From Pseudomonas sp. W4I3 (lineage in GTDB: Bacteria > Pseudomonadota > Gammaproteobacteria > Pseudomonadales > Pseudomonadaceae): DNA of 64,000 bases. The position numbers and the translations under genes were made by a program. Under the pieces are notes generated by a model. It was given only the letters and a program-made list of their open reading frames with translations. It ran no database searches and was not told where the DNA came from. The stretch's first letter is position 1; the number at the start of each line of letters is the position of its first letter. The stretch lies in contig NZ_JAUSXS010000001.1 in assembly GCF_030816195.1 (NCBI RefSeq), forward strand, positions 5,355,501 through 5,419,500, in the 5' to 3' direction. This document shows positions 54,333-63,931 of the stretch, piece after piece.

Positions 54333-55079
54333 TTAAGTCAGCTGTTCGGCAACGGACTCAGGGATGTCGGCATTCGAATAAACGTTCTGCACGTCATCCA
54401 GGTCTTCGAGCATGTCCAGCAATTTCAACACTTTCTGCGCACCGTCCAGGTCCAGTTCGGCACTGGTGGTCGGCAGCATCACGATTTCCGCGTCCGTGCC
54501 CTTGAAACCAGCGGCTTCCAGGGCGTTACGCACCGCGTAGAAGCTGGCGAACGAGGTGAATACGTCGATGGAGCCGTCTTCGTTAGTGACCACGTCGTCG
54601 GCGTCCGCCTCCATCGCGGCCTCCATCAGCGCGTCTTCGTCCGTGCCAGGTGCAAAGCTGATCTGCCCCTTGCGCTCGAACAGGTAGGCCACCGAACCGT
54701 CGGTGCCCAGGTTGCCACCGCACTTGCTGAACGCATGTCGAACCGCTGCTGCGGTACGGTTGCGGTTATCGGTCATGCATTCGACCATCACCGCCACGCC
54801 GCCTGGGCCGTAGCCTTCGTAGGTTAGTTCGACCATGTCGTCGGTGTCGGCGGCGCCGGCACCACGGGCCACCGCACGGTCGATGATGTCGCGGCTCATG
54901 TTGGCGCCGAGCGCCTTGTCCAGCGCCAGGCGCAGACGCGGGTTGGAGCCCGGATCACCACCACCCTGACGGGCGGCGACGGTCAGTTCGCGGATCCACT
55001 TGGTGAAAATCTTGCCTTTCTTGGCATCCTGACGCTCTTTGCGGTGCTTGATGTTCGCCCACTTGGAATGGCCAGCCAT
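54333..55079 (-). CDS. yebC: YebC/PmpR family regulator, translation factor
   Basis: 248 residues, begins MAGHSKWANIKHRKERQDAK, the family signature, and contains LTYEGYGPGGVAVMVECMTD. In P. aeruginosa the homologue (PmpR) represses pqsR; more recently the family has been tied to relief of ribosome stalling at proline runs. The frame is open 31 codons upstream, but 55079 is the family start. Confidence 0.95.
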   Translation of the reverse strand: MAGHSKWANIKHRKERQDAKKGKIFTKWIRELTVAARQGGGDPGSNPRLRLALDKALGANMSRDIIDRAVARGAGAADTDDMVELTYEGYGPGGVAVMVECMTDNRNRTAAAVRHAFSKCGGNLGTDGSVAYLFERKGQISFAPGTDEDALMEAAMEADADDVVTNEDGSIDVFTSFASFYAVRNALEAAGFKGTDAEIVMLPTTSAELDLDGAQKVLKLLDMLEDLDDVQNVYSNADIPESVAEQLT

Positions 55080-55162
55080 AACACAACTCCGAAATTCTCT
55101 AGAAACCTTTATCCATCCCGCTCCAGGCGGACGTCTCGTGTTAAGTGCAGCCCTTGTAACGC

Positions 55163-55188
55163 AAAGGCGCATCCGAAGATGCGCCTTT
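55163..55188. terminator. Terminator between aspS and yebC
   Basis: AAAGGCGCATC-CGAA-GATGCGCCTTT, an 11-bp perfect stem with a stable tetraloop, flanked by A3/T3. It follows the aspS stop by 40 bases. Confidence 0.75.
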
Positions 55189-55227
55189 AAGACTGCGTAA
55201 ACCTCAGTGCGCTTTCACGCAGCAGCC

Positions 55228-57003
55228 TTACTCAGCCTTCGGCGTCTCGCGCAGGCGGATGTGCAATTCGCGCAATGCCTTGGCGTCCACAACACCCGGG
55301 GCCTGGGTCATGACGTCCGCAGCACTCTGGGTTTTCGGGAACGCGATCACTTCACGGATCGACTGGGCGCCGGTCATCAGCATCACCAGACGGTCCAGGC
55401 CGAAGGCCAAGCCACCGTGCGGTGGCGCACCGTACTTGAGGGCGTCGAGCAGGAAGCCGAACTTCTCTTCCTGTTCCGCTTCGTTGATGCCCAGCAGACG
55501 GAACACCGCTTGCTGCATCTCCTTGCGGTGGATACGGATCGAACCGCCACCCAGCTCGGTGCCGTTGAGCACCATGTCATAGGCACGGGACAGCGCGCCG
55601 GCCGGGTTGGCTTCCAACTCCTGCGGCGAGCACTTCGGCGCGGTGAACGGGTGGTGCAAGGCGCTGAAGCTGCCGTCGTCGTTCTCTTCGAACATCGGGA
55701 AGTCGACCACCCACATCGGTGCCCATTCGCAGGTCAGCAGGTTCAGGTCGTGGCCCAGCTTGATGCGCAGCGCGCCCAGGGCTTCGCTGACGATCTTGGC
55801 CTTGTCGGCACCGAAGAACACGATATCGCCATCGACCGCACCGACGCGATCGAGGATCACGTTCAGGTTGGCTTCCGGGATGTTTTTCACGATCGGCGAT
55901 TGCAGGCCGTCAACGCCGTTGGCGCGCTCGTTGACCTTGATGTACGCCAGGCCCTTGGCACCGTAGATGCCGACGAACTTGGTGTAGTCGTCGATCTGTT
56001 TGCGCGGCATGCTCGCGCCGCCAGGCACGCGTAGGGCGGCGATGCGGCATTTCGGGTCGTTGGCCGGGCCGCTGAACACCTTGAAGTCGACGTCCTTGAG
56101 CTGGTCGGCCACGTCGACCAGTTCCAGCGGGTTACGCAGGTCTGGCTTGTCGGAACCGTAGCGGCGCATGGCCTCTTCGAAGGTCATGTGCGGGAATTCG
56201 CCGAACTCCAGGTCCAGCACTTCCTTGAACAGGTTGCGGATCATTTGTTCGGTGAGGCCCATGATCTCTTTTTCATCGAGGAAACTGGTCTCGATGTCGA
56301 TCTGGGTGAATTCAGGCTGGCGATCGGCGCGCAGGTCTTCGTCACGGAAGCACTTGGCGATCTGGTAGTAACGGTCGAAGCCGGCCACCATCAGCAGTTG
56401 CTTGAACAATTGCGGCGATTGCGGCAACGCAAAGAACGAACCGGCGTGGGTGCGGCTCGGTACCAGGTAATCACGCGCGCCTTCGGGCGTTGCACGGGTG
56501 AGGATCGGCGTTTCGACGTCGAGGAAGCCGTTCTCGTCGAGGAAGCGGCGGATGCTGGTGGTCATGCGCGAACGCAGACGCAGCTTCTCGGCCATTTCCG
56601 GGCGACGCAGGTCCAGGAAGCGATAACGCAGGCGGGTTTCCTCGCCAACGTCGGAATATTCGTTCAGTGGGAACGGCGGGGTTTCCGACTCGTTCAGCAC
56701 TTCCAGCTCATAGCCCAGCACTTCGATGCCGCCGGATGCCATGTTCTTGTTCACGGCACCGGCCGGACGCAGGCGTACCTTGCCGGTGATTTTCACGACG
56801 TATTCGCTGCGCACGCGGTCGGCGGCGGCGAAGCTTTCGGCGCGGTCCGGATCGAACACCACCTGGGCCAGACCATCACGATCACGGATATCGAGGAAGA
56901 TCACCCCGCCGTGGTCGCGGCGACGGTGAACCCATCCGCAAAGGGTGATTTCCTGACCTTCCAGGGTCTCGTTCAGTTGGCCGCAATAGTGGCTGCGCAT
57001 CAT
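55228..57003 (-). CDS. aspS: Aspartyl-tRNA synthetase
   Basis: 591 residues, class II synthetase of bacterial type. OB-fold anticodon domain (CGWVHRRRDHGGVIFLDIRD), motif 2 (CFRDEDLRADRQPEFTQID), an inserted GAD domain, and motif 3 (GGLAFGLDRLVMLMTGAQSI). It charges tRNA-Asp; in P. aeruginosa the enzyme also misacylates tRNA-Asn for the amidotransferase route. ATG ATG at 57003 gives two possible starts. Confidence 0.96.
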   Translation of the reverse strand: MMRSHYCGQLNETLEGQEITLCGWVHRRRDHGGVIFLDIRDRDGLAQVVFDPDRAESFAAADRVRSEYVVKITGKVRLRPAGAVNKNMASGGIEVLGYELEVLNESETPPFPLNEYSDVGEETRLRYRFLDLRRPEMAEKLRLRSRMTTSIRRFLDENGFLDVETPILTRATPEGARDYLVPSRTHAGSFFALPQSPQLFKQLLMVAGFDRYYQIAKCFRDEDLRADRQPEFTQIDIETSFLDEKEIMGLTEQMIRNLFKEVLDLEFGEFPHMTFEEAMRRYGSDKPDLRNPLELVDVADQLKDVDFKVFSGPANDPKCRIAALRVPGGASMPRKQIDDYTKFVGIYGAKGLAYIKVNERANGVDGLQSPIVKNIPEANLNVILDRVGAVDGDIVFFGADKAKIVSEALGALRIKLGHDLNLLTCEWAPMWVVDFPMFEENDDGSFSALHHPFTAPKCSPQELEANPAGALSRAYDMVLNGTELGGGSIRIHRKEMQQAVFRLLGINEAEQEEKFGFLLDALKYGAPPHGGLAFGLDRLVMLMTGAQSIREVIAFPKTQSAADVMTQAPGVVDAKALRELHIRLRETPKAE

Positions 57004-57111
57004 GGTAGTGGTTTCACTTCTCGTAATTCGAAATTCGGTGGCAGGCCTGCCTCGTCACCGTACATTAAAGCAGGGGACGGATAATGCAGGAGCCTGCGCG
57101 TAGAGTTCAAC

Positions 57112-57333
57112 TCAGTCTGCTTTGTCGCCGCCCGCCAGGTTCTTCTTGGCGCCGGTCTTGAAATCGGTCTCGTACCAGCCGCTGCCGCTCAGGCGGAAGC
57201 CCGGCATGGACAACATCTTCTTCAACTCAGGCGCCTGGCAGGCTGGGCAATCGACCAACGGCGCGGCGCTGATCTTCTGAATGGCTTCCAACTGATGACC
57301 ACAGGAAGCACATTGATAGTCGTACATGGGCAT
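57112..57333 (-). CDS. FmdB-type zinc-ribbon protein
   Basis: 73 residues. Two CxxC pairs (YQCASCGH and DCPACQAP) form the zinc ribbon, followed by the conserved MLSMPGFRLSGSGWYETDFK. The family is often next to aspS. Its function is not established, though it was first named as a putative regulator. Confidence 0.92.
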   Translation of the reverse strand: MPMYDYQCASCGHQLEAIQKISAAPLVDCPACQAPELKKMLSMPGFRLSGSGWYETDFKTGAKKNLAGGDKAD

Positions 57334-57506
57334 GGAGATGTCTCGGCGATCAGATCGTTACTGCGCCACGCCCTGCCGTTGTGCATAAAGCGCCCGGCAT
57401 GCGCAGCAAAGCGCGGGATTATATCTGGTAAATCGAGGCAGCGCAGCCGGCTTTCTGCCCGAGGCCCGGCCCGCCAGCAGCAAGGGCCGGGCCCTGCAAC
57501 ATCGAA

Positions 57507-57764
57507 TCACATTGGCCCAGAGGCGACAGGACGGTCTTTCAACACATGAACGACGCACACCACCCGCACCAGCCCGCTGAAGTTCTTCACACCGCCATAA
57601 CGCAAATGCACTTCGCGGTCGACATAGGACAACAGCGCACTGACCGAGCAGGTATTGAGCCTGGCTATTTCAGTGAGGATGTTCCAATAGACCTGCTCAA
57701 GCCGCAGGCAGGTGGAAAACCCGTTGAGCCGCACCGACCGCGATAGGGGTTTGGCGAGCCCCAT
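57507..57764 (-). CDS. Ribbon-helix-helix domain protein
   Basis: 85 residues. The core SRSVRLNGFSTCLRLEQVYW followed by NILTEIARLNTCSVSALLSY is a ribbon-helix-helix DNA-binding fold of the RHH_4 type. AAAGGG lies 6 bases before ATG 57764; the open frame continues 27 codons upstream. No partner toxin gene is adjacent, so a plain regulator seems more likely than an antitoxin. Target unknown. Confidence 0.75.
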   Translation of the reverse strand: MGLAKPLSRSVRLNGFSTCLRLEQVYWNILTEIARLNTCSVSALLSYVDREVHLRYGGVKNFSGLVRVVCVVHVLKDRPVASGPM

Positions 57765-58028
57765 GTCGAACCCTTTAGCGAAAGGGTCGACCTTTATCTT
57801 GTGAAAACCACAGGTTTCCACGCCCTTACCCAATCCACACGACATACACCTGACACTCCCTTGCCAAACCGTTGTCCACGGGTTTCTCCCATTGGACGAT
57901 CAGCCTATAAAACAGCAGGAAGCGAGAAGCAGCCAGAAGACGCGGGAACCGGTTGTCGTAGGACAACGCCAGCAAGTACGGGGAAACGAGTGAGCGGCGC
58001 CAGGGAGGCGCCGCCAGGGGTTCAACGG

Positions 58029-58502
58029 TTACTGATTCTCGAGCAGCGAGCGCAGCATCCACGCGGTTTTTTCGTGCACTTGCATGCGCTGGGTCAGCAG
58101 GTCAGCCGTTGGCTCATCGCTGACCTTGTCGAGCAAGGGGAAAATGCCGCGCGCCGTGCGAGTCACAGCCTCCTGGCCAGCTACCAATTGCTTGATCATC
58201 TCTTCGGCGCTCGGCACACCCTCTTCTTCCTTGATCGAAGACAGACGGGCGTAGATCGAGTAGGCACCCGGCGCCGGGAAGCCCAGGGCACGGATACGCT
58301 CGGCAATGGAGTCCACGGCCAGCGCCAGTTCGTTGTACTGCTCTTCGAACATCAAGTGCAGCGTGCGGAACATGGGGCCCGTGACGTTCCAATGAAAATT
58401 GTGGGTCTTGAGGTACAGCACGTAGGTATCGGACAGCAGCCGTGAAAGTCCGTCGACGATGGATTTACGATCTTCTTCACTGATACCAATATCGATTGCC
58501 AT
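58029..58502 (-). CDS. Dps-family ferritin-like DNA-binding stress protein
   Basis: 157 residues of a four-helix bundle. Ferroxidase ligands: YLKTHNFHWNVTGPMFRTLH (His) and HLMFEEQYNELALAVDSIAE (Glu/Asp). Twelve-subunit shells oxidise iron with hydrogen peroxide and may protect DNA. AAGGGGAA precedes ATG 58502. Same neighbourhood as PA0962 of P. aeruginosa. Confidence 0.92.
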   Translation of the reverse strand: MAIDIGISEEDRKSIVDGLSRLLSDTYVLYLKTHNFHWNVTGPMFRTLHLMFEEQYNELALAVDSIAERIRALGFPAPGAYSIYARLSSIKEEEGVPSAEEMIKQLVAGQEAVTRTARGIFPLLDKVSDEPTADLLTQRMQVHEKTAWMLRSLLENQ

Positions 58503-58930
58503 GTTTTTCCCCTTCAATTGATGAGCATTCATTGATCAGGTGCAGGGTCACTCTAGCAAGAGTGGTGGCCGCGTGCAGCCCGGCACACCCAGGCGATGTG
58601 CGACAAATCGCCCCGCACCGCTGGCGAGGCCGCGACCGGAGAGTCTTTTGCCTTGTAGGAAAAACCTTCAAAAGACCGCTCAAGTTACCTGCACCTGTCT
58701 AGGACAAGCCTTCGACGCAAAAATGCCACCGCGATTGCAACACCCCGAAATGCTTGATTTGAGTAGGCACAGCCTTTGCTGTTAAATAGGCGGCGTGTGG
58801 CTGCCGTTCATTTCTGCGGCACGCCACATAGGCTGATATCCGCGCACGTGCTCAACGCCTCCCATTGTTCAGAAGCGAACCGTGCCAGTCAGCTCTTCCT
58901 TGTGATCCGTCTTAACGTGAGTTAATCAAA
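58503..58930. other. 428-bp divergent region between dps-like and cold-shock-domain genes
   Basis: Contains both promoters. The one clear structure is a hairpin at 58796-58828 (TGTGGCTGCCG / CGGCACGCCACA with one bulge) about 100 bases before the cold-shock-domain gene, perhaps in its leader. No gene recognised. Confidence 0.5.
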
Positions 58931-59533
58931 ATGTTGAAAATCGTCCACCTGCTAACGGGCGTTGCAGCTTTGCTGCTGTCCTTTATCCCGAGCCTGCAGC
59001 CTGAAAGCCTGCCCTACCTGCAACAACACGACGCTCTATACCTGGCCTTGTTCGGCCTTCTCAACCTGACACTGGCACCGGTAATTCCTTACTGGAACAA
59101 AGGCACGCGTCATCAACTGCAAAACCTGGTCAGCGCGCTGCTGGTACTGACCGTCGTCGTTCAAACCCTCACCCTGCTGGCACCCATGCCTGAAGTGGGC
59201 GGCCACCCGGCCATCCTGCTCAGCCTGGTGATTGCTGTGGTCGCCATCGTTCTTCACCTGGCCATCAGCTTCTACCGTTCGTCCCCAGCGGCCGCGTCGC
59301 AAAACTACGACATGACCAACCGGGATACCGGGACCGTCAAGTGGTTCAACACTTCCAAAGGCTTCGGCTTTATTTCCCGCGACTCGGGCGACGATATTTT
59401 CGTCCACTTCCGAGCCATCCGTGGTGAAGGCCACCGCGTGCTGGTCGAAGGCCAGCGTGTGGAGTTCTCGGTGATGAACCGCGACAAAGGTCTGCAAGCT
59501 GAAGATGTGATCGCAGCCCTGCCGCGTCGCTGA
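58931..59533 (+). CDS. Membrane-anchored cold-shock-domain protein
   Basis: 200 residues. Residues 1-120 contain four hydrophobic segments (for example VHLLTGVAALLLSFI and HPAILLSLVIAVVAIVLHLA), followed from about residue 130 by a complete cold-shock domain (GTVKWFNTSKGFGFISRDSG, DIFVHFRAI). The fusion would place an RNA chaperone at the inner membrane, with the cold-shock domain facing the cytoplasm. The same arrangement is found at PA0961. Why the chaperone is tethered is unknown. Confidence 0.9.
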   Translation: MLKIVHLLTGVAALLLSFIPSLQPESLPYLQQHDALYLALFGLLNLTLAPVIPYWNKGTRHQLQNLVSALLVLTVVVQTLTLLAPMPEVGGHPAILLSLVIAVVAIVLHLAISFYRSSPAAASQNYDMTNRDTGTVKWFNTSKGFGFISRDSGDDIFVHFRAIRGEGHRVLVEGQRVEFSVMNRDKGLQAEDVIAALPRR

Positions 59534-59546
59534 TTGCACCTGCTGT

Positions 59547-59588
59547 AAAAAAAACCGCTATCCGGCGTTGGCCGGATCGCGGTTTTTT
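59547..59588 (+). terminator. Terminator of the membrane cold-shock gene
   Basis: A8, CCGC-ATCCGGC / GCCGGAT-GCGG stem, T6. Bidirectional in form, so it may also serve slyX from the other side. Confidence 0.88.
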
Positions 59589-59601
59589 ATTGCGCGCTCA
59601 A

Positions 59602-59808
59602 TCAATAGTGAGGCGGCGGTGCTTCTTCTTCCGAAGTTTCGAACTGGCCGCCCATCTCTTCCTGGCGCTTGAGCAAGGCGATCATCTGCAATTGCAGACG
59701 CTCCACCGCTTGCTGCTGGGCGACCAGGATGTCATTGAGGGTTTCGATGGTGTCGTCCTGGAAGGCCAGGCGGCTTTCCAGATCGGTGACGCGATCTTGC
59801 AGGTCCAT
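59602..59808 (-). CDS. slyX: SlyX family coiled-coil protein
   Basis: 68 residues, almost wholly one coiled coil (MDLQDRVTDLESRLAFQDDT), ending in EEEAPPPHY, a tail typical of SlyX. Function unknown. It begins 3 bases after the HIT gene ends. Confidence 0.93.
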   Translation of the reverse strand: MDLQDRVTDLESRLAFQDDTIETLNDILVAQQQAVERLQLQMIALLKRQEEMGGQFETSEEEAPPPHY

Positions 59809-59811
59809 GAT

Positions 59812-60237
59812 TCAGTCCTGGGTAAAAATGAAGTCGGCAGGCAGTAGTTCACGCAAGCGGCTGCGGATTGCCGCCACCTGCTCCGTGCTGTAAGGGCGCG
59901 CCGGATGCTTGCCCCATACCGGCGCCGGCCAGGCGGCGTCATCACGCTTGCGCACGATGACATGCACATGCAACTGACTGACGACATTGCCCAGCGCGCC
60001 GATGTTCATCTTGTCGGCCGCCAGCCCTTCGTTCAGCAACTGGGCGAGGGACGTGGTTTCCTGCCACAACGTCTGTTGCGCAGCGACATCGAGTTGAAAT
60101 ACTTCGCTGATACCGTTGATGCGCGGTACCAGGATGAACCAAGGGTAATTCGAGTCGTTGGACAGAAGCAGGCGACAGAGCGGGAAGTCCCCAATGGCCA
60201 ATGTGTCTTGTTGCAGGCGTTGATCTAAAACGAACAC
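59812..60237 (-). CDS. HIT family nucleotide hydrolase/transferase-like protein
   Basis: 141 residues from GTG 60237. The histidine triad is present as VSQLHVHVIVRKRDDAAWPA with the catalytic central His, and FPLCRLLLSNDSNYPWFILV is the family N-terminal part. Such proteins act on nucleoside phosphoramidates or dinucleotides. Operon with slyX, in the same order in other pseudomonads. Confidence 0.92.
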   Translation of the reverse strand: MFVLDQRLQQDTLAIGDFPLCRLLLSNDSNYPWFILVPRINGISEVFQLDVAAQQTLWQETTSLAQLLNEGLAADKMNIGALGNVVSQLHVHVIVRKRDDAAWPAPVWGKHPARPYSTEQVAAIRSRLRELLPADFIFTQD

Positions 60238-60978
60238 GTGGGCACTCCGTTCGGTGGGTCGATTTCAGGTGCCCAGCATAACGCCGAATCCCCAAGGCTT
60301 CACGGCGAATGCAGGGTTAGCTTGAGACGAGCGCGTTGCACAGACGCACCCTTTCGAGGCAGCTGCACGGTTGAACCACGCTAACTCGGGGGTCTGAGGA
60401 ATGCACCAAAATGACCCACCCGTGCTTCAAAGGAAGCCGCCGACTACCCACCGGAAGGGTCAATCGGTAACGTTTTGCTCAGGCGCAGGTTTTACAGGCC
60501 ACCGAACAGCGGTAACACCCGCGCGTTACGCCGTAACCAAACGGCCTAAAAAGCCCGTGCTTATGCGGTTTTTACACTGCCGTAACGTTTTTCACGAAAA
60601 AATGACATTCGGTTGGCCCTTTGTGCACGCTTGTTGCATTCACCTCGCTATCGTCGGCAACAGCACCTGGTGGACGCAGGGGTTTTGCGATAAGAAACAG
60701 TAGCGTTTCAATGTGTACCAGGGATGACTTCAAACTTTAGAGCAAGTCTGAAAAGAACATTGAAGTTGTCAGCCCGGTTACCGTCGGGCTGTGATTTGCG
60801 ACACGGAGCTCGCAATTTACGACAGCCTCGTAAAGAAGCTGAAAGGATAGTTGGGTAAGTATCGTCAACAGCGCCGGTGTGAGATAACTTTGCGCCGACA
60901 CAATAAAGAAAGAGCCGCCCAGATAAAAATACAGGTGGGACGGCAGTACTCTTCCTAAAACCAAAGGAGCAAATCACG
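60238..60978. other. 741-bp intergenic region upstream of the OprD-family porin
   Basis: No gene recognised. It contains a hairpin AGCCCG-N8-CGGGCT at 60771-60790 without a T-run, and several GTAAC/GTTAC words around 60460-60590. The porin start has AAAGGAG at 60962-60968. The length suggests complex regulation or an unseen small RNA. Confidence 0.45.
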
Positions 60979-62277
60979 ATGCGCGTGATGAAGTGGAGCA
61001 TGATCGCCCTGGCTGTTTCAGCAGGCACCTCGCAGTTCGCAATGGCGTCCGCCCAGGACGATTCCAAGGGCTTCATCGAGGACAGTACAGCCAGCATCCT
61101 GACTCGTACCCTGTACTTCAGCCGTGACTTCCGTAACAACGATTCAGGCCAAAGCCGTCGCGAAGAAACCGGTCTCGGTTTCCACGGCCTGTTCAGTTCG
61201 GGCTACACCCAAGGCACCATCGGTGTCGGTGTCGATGCCATCGGCTTGCTAGGTATCAAACTCGACAGCGGCAAGGGCCGCGCCAACACCGGCCTGTTCC
61301 CTAATGGTTCCGATGGTCGTGCTCAGGACGAGTACTCCAAAGGTGGCGCCGCCATCAAATTCCGTATTTCCGATACGGTCCTGAAAGTGGGCGACCAATA
61401 CACCACCGCTCCGGTCTTCGCATCCGACGACAGCCGCCTGCTTCCGGAACTGCCGCAGGGTATCTCGATCACTAGCAATGAGATCAAGGGCCTGAAACTG
61501 GAAGCCGGTCACTTCACCTCGATCGTCGCCCAGGATCACACCTACAAAGACAGTATCGCCAGCAGCGAGCCAAACACGTTCACTGGCCTGCGACAAGCGA
61601 ACTTCGTAGGTGGCGTTTACTCTTGGACGCCAGAGTTGACTACCAGCCTCTACTACTCGAAAGTGGAAGACTACTGGAAAAAACTCTATGCCAACGTGAA
61701 CTGGACGCACGCGCTCAGTGATGATCAGTCCGTGGCTGTTGACTTCAACATCTACGACACCAAGAGCGATGGCGCCGGCCTGGTACGTGCTGAAAAAGAC
61801 AACACCACCAAGCTCGACAACCGTGCGTTCAGCTTGCAGGGTGCGTATACCTACGGTGCTCACACCTTCACGCTGGCAGCCCAGAAAGTTACTGGCGACG
61901 GCGACTATGCTTACGGTGTAGACGGCGGCGGCACGATTTTCCTGGCTAACTCCATCGCACGTTCCGACTTCAACGCCGAGGGCGAGAAGTCGTTCCAGGC
62001 GCGTTACGACATCAACATGGCGACCTTCGGCATTCCCGGCCTGAGCTTCATGACTCGTTACGTCACCGGTAGCGGCGCCAACACTGGCACCACATCGAAC
62101 GGTAAAGAGTGGGAACGCGATATCGAAGGCAAATACGTGATCCAGAGCGGCCCGGCGAAAGACCTGAGCCTGCGTATTCGTCAAGCCACTTATCGTTCGT
62201 CGGATGGCGTTTACTACGGTTCGGCTTCGATCGACGAACTGCGTCTGATCGCGCAATACCCGCTGAACATCCTGTAA
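60979..62277 (+). CDS. OprD-family outer-membrane porin
   Basis: 432 residues. A signal peptide (cleaved near MASA) is followed by FIEDSTASILTRTLYFSRDF, which is characteristic of the family, and many alternating beta strands of an 18-strand barrel, e.g. GLGFHGLFSSGYTQGTIGVG. These porins admit basic amino acids, small carboxylates or peptides. The gene lies beside slyX and the cold-shock gene as oprD (PA0958) does in P. aeruginosa, so it is probably that orthologue, but substrate class cannot be read from sequence here. ATG 60988 is an alternative start. Confidence 0.93.
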   Translation: MRVMKWSMIALAVSAGTSQFAMASAQDDSKGFIEDSTASILTRTLYFSRDFRNNDSGQSRREETGLGFHGLFSSGYTQGTIGVGVDAIGLLGIKLDSGKGRANTGLFPNGSDGRAQDEYSKGGAAIKFRISDTVLKVGDQYTTAPVFASDDSRLLPELPQGISITSNEIKGLKLEAGHFTSIVAQDHTYKDSIASSEPNTFTGLRQANFVGGVYSWTPELTTSLYYSKVEDYWKKLYANVNWTHALSDDQSVAVDFNIYDTKSDGAGLVRAEKDNTTKLDNRAFSLQGAYTYGAHTFTLAAQKVTGDGDYAYGVDGGGTIFLANSIARSDFNAEGEKSFQARYDINMATFGIPGLSFMTRYVTGSGANTGTTSNGKEWERDIEGKYVIQSGPAKDLSLRIRQATYRSSDGVYYGSASIDELRLIAQYPLNIL

Positions 62278-62333
62278 CGACGCCAGTCATTACAACGATG
62301 ACTTAAGGTTTCGACCTTAAATAAAAAGCCGCT

Positions 62334-62361
62334 CCCCTGTTTACAAGGGAGCGGCTTTTTT
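62334..62361 (+). terminator. Terminator of the OprD-family gene
   Basis: AAAAAGCCGCTCCC / GGGAGCGGCTTTTTT stem with loop CTGTTTACAA; 55 bases past the stop. Confidence 0.9.
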
Positions 62362-62464
62362 ATTGCAGTTATGTTTCAAACAACGAATAACTAGCAAGCT
62401 AAGTAACTATATCCAACTGTCGCATTTAACCTGACCTTTCGGCCAACTTAAACGCAACACGGTT

Positions 62465-63310
62465 TCATGATTTGGAAGGGGCTTCCTGCATCACGCGAAT
62501 AACGCGCTGCGGGAACGGAATATCAATTCCTGCCGCTTTCAAACGGTCACGCGCCAGCTCATTGAGCATAAACACAACATCCCAGTAATCCGGAGTATTG
62601 GTCCAGCAGCGCAGGGAAACGGTGATGGAGCTATCGCCCAGGGTCGATACGACGGCAGCAGGCGCCGGGTCGGCCAGCACGCGTGGGTCTTTGGCCAGTT
62701 CCAGCAACACTTCGCGGGCTTTCTGCAGATCAGCCTCGTAGTCCACGCCCACGTCAAACACGACCTTGCGGGTCGGCTGGCGGTTGGTGTTGGTGATGAT
62801 GCCGTTGGACAGGATGCCGTTCGGCACGATCACGGTCTTGTTGTCGCCGGTACGCAGTACCGTGTGGAAAATCTGAATGCTGTCGACGGTACCCGAGGTG
62901 CCCTGGGCTTCGATCCAGTCACCGATACGGAACGGACGGAACAACAGAATCAGCACGCCGCCGGCGAAATTGGCCAGGCTGCCTTGCAAGGCCAGGCCGA
63001 TCGCCAGGGTCGCAGCACCGATGGCGGCGACGAACGAGGTGGTGGCCACGCCGATCATCGAGGCCACGCTGACGATCAGCATGACTTTCAGCGCAATGTT
63101 CGCAAGGCTGGTGATGAAGTGCTGCAGCGCCAGGTCGGCGTTACGCACGGCCAGCAAGCGCCCCACCCGGTGGGTAAAGACGTTGATCAGCCACCAACCG
63201 ATGGCCAGGGTGATAACGGCCAGCAGTACCCGGCTGCCGTATTCCATGATCATCGGGATCCAGGACTGCGAGGTCTTGATCAAGTGATCCATTTCAGCGT
63301 TCAAATCCAT
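62465..63310 (-). CDS. mscS: Small-conductance mechanosensitive channel MscS
   Basis: 281 residues. Three membrane helices, the pore helix Gly/Ala-rich FVAAIGAATLAIGLALQGSL and LANFAGGVLILLFRPFRIGD, then the beta domain and a C-terminal alpha-beta portal ending PFPQRVIRVMQ. The heptameric channel opens under membrane tension to release solutes during hypo-osmotic shock. Monocistronic and of usual length. Confidence 0.95.
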   Translation of the reverse strand: MDLNAEMDHLIKTSQSWIPMIMEYGSRVLLAVITLAIGWWLINVFTHRVGRLLAVRNADLALQHFITSLANIALKVMLIVSVASMIGVATTSFVAAIGAATLAIGLALQGSLANFAGGVLILLFRPFRIGDWIEAQGTSGTVDSIQIFHTVLRTGDNKTVIVPNGILSNGIITNTNRQPTRKVVFDVGVDYEADLQKAREVLLELAKDPRVLADPAPAAVVSTLGDSSITVSLRCWTNTPDYWDVVFMLNELARDRLKAAGIDIPFPQRVIRVMQEAPSKS

Positions 63311-63445
63311 CTATCTTCTCCTGTTTGCGGATATGCGGCTTCATTGACTGCCTGAAAACGCAAATGAGCCCCGTAGGGCTCAATGGTAGGCATTGTTGCT
63401 GCGGCGTGGGACGGCAAAAACCGCCACAGGTTCCGCAAGGTGCCA

Positions 63446-63931
63446 TCAGTCGCGGAAGTTATTGAACTGCAGCGGCATGTCGAACGTCTTGGCGCGCAGG
63501 GCCGCGATGGCCTCTTGCAAGTCATCACGCTTTTTGCCGGTGACACGTACCTGCTCACCCTGGATGGCCGCCTGGACTTTCAGCTTGGCGTCCTTGATGT
63601 GCGCGACGATTTTCTTCGCCAGTTCCTTGTCGATGCCTTCCTTGAGCACGGCTTCCTGCTTCATCAGCTTGCCGGAAGCGTAGGCGTCCTTGACTTCAAG
63701 GCACTGCACGTCGATCTTGCGCTTGACCAGAGCCAGCTTGAGAATTTCGATCATCGCTTCCAGCTGGAAATCGGCTTCAGCGGTCAGGTTGACGGTCAGT
63801 TCCTTTTCCTTGAATTCGAAGCTGCCCTTGCCTTTCAAGTCATAGCGACGGTCCAGTTCCTTGACGGCGTTCTCGACGGCGTTGGTGACTTCGTGTTTGT
63901 CCAGTTCGGATACCACGTCGAACGAAGGCAT
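63446..63931 (-). CDS. yajQ: YajQ family nucleotide-binding protein
   Basis: 161 residues, begins MPSFDVVSELDKHEVTNAVE and contains RYDLKGKGSFEFKEKELTVN; two ferredoxin-like folds. Family members bind tRNA/GTP and, in Xanthomonas and Pseudomonas, cyclic-di-GMP. GGAG precedes ATG 63931. The order yajQ-mscS is also seen in P. aeruginosa. Nothing is recognisable in the last 70 bases of the window. Confidence 0.95.
   Translation of the reverse strand: MPSFDVVSELDKHEVTNAVENAVKELDRRYDLKGKGSFEFKEKELTVNLTAEADFQLEAMIEILKLALVKRKIDVQCLEVKDAYASGKLMKQEAVLKEGIDKELAKKIVAHIKDAKLKVQAAIQGEQVRVTGKKRDDLQEAIAALRAKTFDMPLQFNNFRD

Noticed and set aside
60708..61139. 143-codon minus-strand frame across the porin start
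   Set aside because: It overlaps the signal peptide region of the OprD-family gene, has no ribosome site and no family resemblance.
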